From contig CALWHG010000002.1 of NCBI GenBank assembly GCA_944380315.1, forward strand, positions 1 to 64,000: a stretch of 64,000 nt of DNA, written 5' to 3'. Of the stretch, positions 61,547 through 64,000 are shown in pieces (position 1 is the stretch's first letter; each line of letters starts with the position of its first letter). Origin of the DNA: an uncultured Lachnospiraceae bacterium. Its GTDB lineage: Bacteria > Bacillota > Clostridia > Lachnospirales > Lachnospiraceae. Under the pieces are notes generated by a model. The model ran no database searches and was not told where the DNA came from. It saw nothing but the letters and a program-made list of their open reading frames with translations. A program made the translations under genes and the position numbers.

Positions 61547-62764
61547 TTACCTCTTTCCGGCACCACATGCCATCAGGAGGCATATGCCACAAAGGGCAGA
61601 GATGACTATGCATATGGCCCAGGCAAGGCTGTAGCTGCCGGTCGTGTCATACACGGCAGATATCAGCGGATTGCTTATACCGCTCGCCAGCATGGTAAAG
61701 ACCGATATACGTCCATATATGATACTGTATCTTTCTGAGCCGTATATACCGCTTATGAGTGACGGCACGAACATGCTCTGTGTCGCAAGGCCTATACCGA
61801 ACATGAAGGAAAACAGCAGTATGAGCGGCGTTGCAGGGACAACAGAGGCAGCCAACATGAATATATAGCATCCGAGGGTACCCAGGACTCCCATCAGCAC
61901 TCCTGCCCTAAGCCCGAGCCGGTCAAAGCTCACGCCCATGCCTATCTTAGAAAAGATATTTATGAAGCTGTAGAAGGACACCATGGCTGCCGCATATCCC
62001 GCCGTATATCCTAGTGACTGTATGAATGCAGGTATATGATAAAGGGCCACACAGGCAAAGGAATTGAAGAACAGTCCTGCAGTCAGGAGCCAGAAGCGGC
62101 TCTCCTTATAGAGCGCTCTGTCAAAGACCGGCCTCTGACCTGCCGCAGCCCTCATGCCTCTCTTTTCAGCCTCATCCTCCATGCCCTCCGGATGCTCCCT
62201 GATCACCAGCATTCCCAGAGGTGCCACCAGGCACATGATCACGAGCCCTATGACCCTGTAGGCCATCCTCCAGCCTGCTGCTCCTATGAGCGCAGTAAGG
62301 GGTGATGCAAACAGCACGCCTCCCAGACTTATGCCCACAAATATCAGGCTCATGGCAAAGGAACTCCTCCTTCCGAACCACCTCAGCATAAGTATGGAAA
62401 ATGGCAGTGCCAGTGCAAAGTTGGATGCAAGCTGAAGCAGTACTGTCAGCACACAGAGCTGCCAGACAGCCGTGGCAAAGCCCTCCAGGAATATGCTAAG
62501 TCCCGACACTATCATGCCAAGGATCATGCATCTTTTGACATTTTTATAAGCAAGCAGATCTCCCGTAAGCGGCGCAAACAGGAGACTTGCCACCGAGCCG
62601 CAGGTCATGGTCATGGAAAATGCCGCCCTGCTCACCGAAAGGCCCTCCGTCACAGGTACGACGAAGAGCCCGAAGCTGTTGAAGCAGGTATAATGCAGCG
62701 TGGACATGACCAGTGCACCATACAGCACTATCATCCATCCATAATTGAAATGCTTCTTTTCCAT
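61547..62764 (-). CDS. MFS transporter (oxalate/formate- or monocarboxylate-like)
   Basis: The protein has 405 residues and twelve hydrophobic segments. The opening FNYGWMIVLYGALVMSTLHY, followed by FGLFVVPVTEGLSVSRAAFS, fits the OFA/MCT-like MFS branch; GVSFDRLGLRAGVLMGVLG is the loop between helices 8 and 9. It starts 6 bp after the SLC13-like carrier stop, so the two carriers are co-transcribed, which suggests related organic acid substrates. Confidence 0.88.
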   Translation of the reverse strand: MEKKHFNYGWMIVLYGALVMSTLHYTCFNSFGLFVVPVTEGLSVSRAAFSMTMTCGSVASLLFAPLTGDLLAYKNVKRCMILGMIVSGLSIFLEGFATAVWQLCVLTVLLQLASNFALALPFSILMLRWFGRRSSFAMSLIFVGISLGGVLFASPLTALIGAAGWRMAYRVIGLVIMCLVAPLGMLVIREHPEGMEDEAEKRGMRAAAGQRPVFDRALYKESRFWLLTAGLFFNSFACVALYHIPAFIQSLGYTAGYAAAMVSFYSFINIFSKIGMGVSFDRLGLRAGVLMGVLGTLGCYIFMLAASVVPATPLILLFSFMFGIGLATQSMFVPSLISGIYGSERYSIIYGRISVFTMLASGISNPLISAVYDTTGSYSLAWAICIVISALCGICLLMACGAGKR

Positions 62765-62770
62765 AGTTCC

Positions 62771-64000
62771 TCATGCCAGCGGGTACATGAAGTATACCCA
62801 GGGTATCATGACTACAGTGGTCACGAGTGCAGGCAGCCAGCCCACTCTCAGAAGATCCTTCTGATCATAATGTCCCACGGACATCATAAGGGGCACGGCC
62901 ACGGTTGAGAAGGGTGTCAGATAAGATACCCAGCAGGCCGCAAACAGCATGCTTATGAGACCTACAGGATTCCAGTCATATGCTGCACAGGTAAGCAGGG
63001 CCACAGGCACCAGGGTCTGATAAAGAGCCATGTTTGACATGAACTGAGTCACCACGAAGCCCACCATCCAGAATACCGCATATACAAAGAGCTGACTGGG
63101 ATTGTCTCCGAGTATGCCGGTGACCAGACCGGAGATCAGGTCTCCCGCTCCCGTAGCCACCAGGGCATTGCCTATGCCGAGGGATGCCACGAAAAGGAAG
63201 ATCGGCGGCATGTTGAGGGCCTGCATGGCCTCCTTTTCCGTAAGTACTCCGGTGATGATCTCAAGCAGGGCTCCAACTATACATACTATCCAGGTAGGTA
63301 TGCCGATATAGGATGATACCAGTATGCCTATGACCACTCCCAGGAATATGCCATATCCCAGCACCTCTCTTACCGGGTCAAGGGGAGGCTTTTCCTGAAG
63401 CTTCCTCACCTCTTCGTCCGACTCGAAGGCACCCTTGTCCGGACAGAACCTGGGACATACGAAAGCACCCATTATGACGGCTATGAAAAGTATGGGCAGT
63501 CTGACTATAAAGGAATCAAACATACGTGCCTCATAGTTCAGTCCGTAGGTGGCAAAAAGCGCGTTGTTTGCTATATAGCCCGTAGCTCCCGAGCCTATGG
63601 GGAATGCCGTCACCGTAGCTATGGATATAAGGGCTATGGAAAACATGGCCTTTGAAGGGCTGACCTCCATCTTCCGGCAGAAATCCATGACCAGCGGATA
63701 GCATATGGAGAAGATCAATATGGCCGAGGGCGCCACCTGAGCTATGAGCAGGGTAGCTATGCAGTAGCCGATCATCCCCTTCGTAAAGGATCCTCCCGAT
63801 ACCTTATATATCAGGTTCGTCACCTTATGCACCATCTGGGTACGGTTCAGGCCTCCTGCTATGATGAACATGGAGCCCATGATGATGGCAGAGCTGTTTG
63901 AAAATGTAGCCAGGGCCGCATCTGGTGTCAGACAGCCCGTCAGAGTCAGCGCCACCATGGATGTCATGGACACCAGCGGAAGCGGAAACTTGTTTGACAT
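62771..64000 (-). CDS. SLC13-like ion transporter superfamily carrier (N-terminus beyond right edge)
   Basis: At least 409 residues and about ten hydrophobic segments. TVTAFPIGSGATGYIANNAL in the first half and FVVTQFMSNMALYQTLVPVA in the second mark the re-entrant regions of SLC13/DASS carriers. By alignment with the paralogue at 29880-31172 (TPETAFAGFSN against TPDAALATFSN), about 20 residues with the first helix are missing, so the real start should lie past 64000 and the ATG at the edge is internal. It heads the MFS carrier gene. Confidence 0.85.
   Translation of the reverse strand: MSNKFPLPLVSMTSMVALTLTGCLTPDAALATFSNSSAIIMGSMFIIAGGLNRTQMVHKVTNLIYKVSGGSFTKGMIGYCIATLLIAQVAPSAILIFSICYPLVMDFCRKMEVSPSKAMFSIALISIATVTAFPIGSGATGYIANNALFATYGLNYEARMFDSFIVRLPILFIAVIMGAFVCPRFCPDKGAFESDEEVRKLQEKPPLDPVREVLGYGIFLGVVIGILVSSYIGIPTWIVCIVGALLEIITGVLTEKEAMQALNMPPIFLFVASLGIGNALVATGAGDLISGLVTGILGDNPSQLFVYAVFWMVGFVVTQFMSNMALYQTLVPVALLTCAAYDWNPVGLISMLFAACWVSYLTPFSTVAVPLMMSVGHYDQKDLLRVGWLPALVTTVVMIPWVYFMYPLA

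Overview
The window looks like a chromosomal segment of a Gram-positive anaerobe of the Clostridia, probably Lachnospiraceae. The reasons are strong AGGAGG-type ribosome binding sites, solute-binding proteins built as lipoproteins, no outer-membrane genes, a fused flavodiiron-rubredoxin protein, LrgAB, HicAB and heavy use of ATA (Ile) and AGG/AGA (Arg) codons. The family assignment is an inference; no 16S or other phylogenetic marker is present. By eye most of the window is of moderate GC, with AT-richer patches at about 1-5.6 kb, 9.8-11.2 kb, 50.1-50.7 kb, 56.4-57.9 kb and 59.6-61.5 kb.

Layout. (1) 1-160: start of a RelE/HigB-type toxin gene running off the left edge. (2) 0.4-9.7 kb: a leftward xylose operon (xylA, xylB, then binding protein, permease and ATPase of a pentose-type ABC importer, and an alpha/beta hydrolase) with a divergent LacI-type regulator. 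The binding-protein gene carries a G9 tract that puts its lipoprotein signal peptide out of frame. (3) 9.8-9.9 kb: a consensus promoter directly followed by an intrinsic terminator, a likely small RNA. (4) 10.1-11.3 kb: a DUF4143-type ATPase; a paralogue lies at 56.5-57.8 kb. (5) 11.3-19.0 kb: two LysR genes, a MATE pump and a split chromate transporter leftward; a CitMHS-type transporter and a large esterase rightward. (6) 19.1-29.7 kb: M24 peptidase, flavodiiron protein, and an amino-acid-type ABC importer with two paralogous binding proteins, two paralogous M20 amidohydrolases and a member of the aminothiazoline-carboxylate hydrolase family. (7) 29.9-37.1 kb: two transporter + esterase modules facing away from a central, tail-to-tail group of four LysR genes, two of which encode only the DNA-binding half. 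(8) 37.3-44.4 kb: a maltodextrin-type ABC importer, malQ, a LacI regulator and a shared-type MsmX/UgpC ATPase, with a near-perfect operator. (9) 44.5-50.1 kb: MATE pump, LrgAB, a GltS-like carrier and an ArsB/NhaD-like carrier, with two copies of a 66-bp palindromic repeat. (10) 50.7-56.4 kb: pepT, thyA, folA, an MFS carrier and a Y-family DNA polymerase. (11) 57.9-59.4 kb: GNAT acetyltransferase, peptide deformylase, Nim/PNPOx-like protein. (12) 59.5-61.5 kb: tRNA-Leu(UAG) followed by an AT-rich patch with a 12-bp tandem repeat, HicAB, a small HTH protein and a DUF898-like membrane protein. (13) 61.5-64 kb: MFS carrier and an SLC13-like carrier cut by the right edge.

Two themes recur. Carboxylate or ion-type carriers are paired with alpha/beta hydrolases under paired LysR regulators, three times in 22 kb, suggesting scavenging of esterified or conjugated acids. 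All four ABC binding-protein genes are followed by a stem-loop before the next gene, which would raise the binding protein relative to the membrane components.
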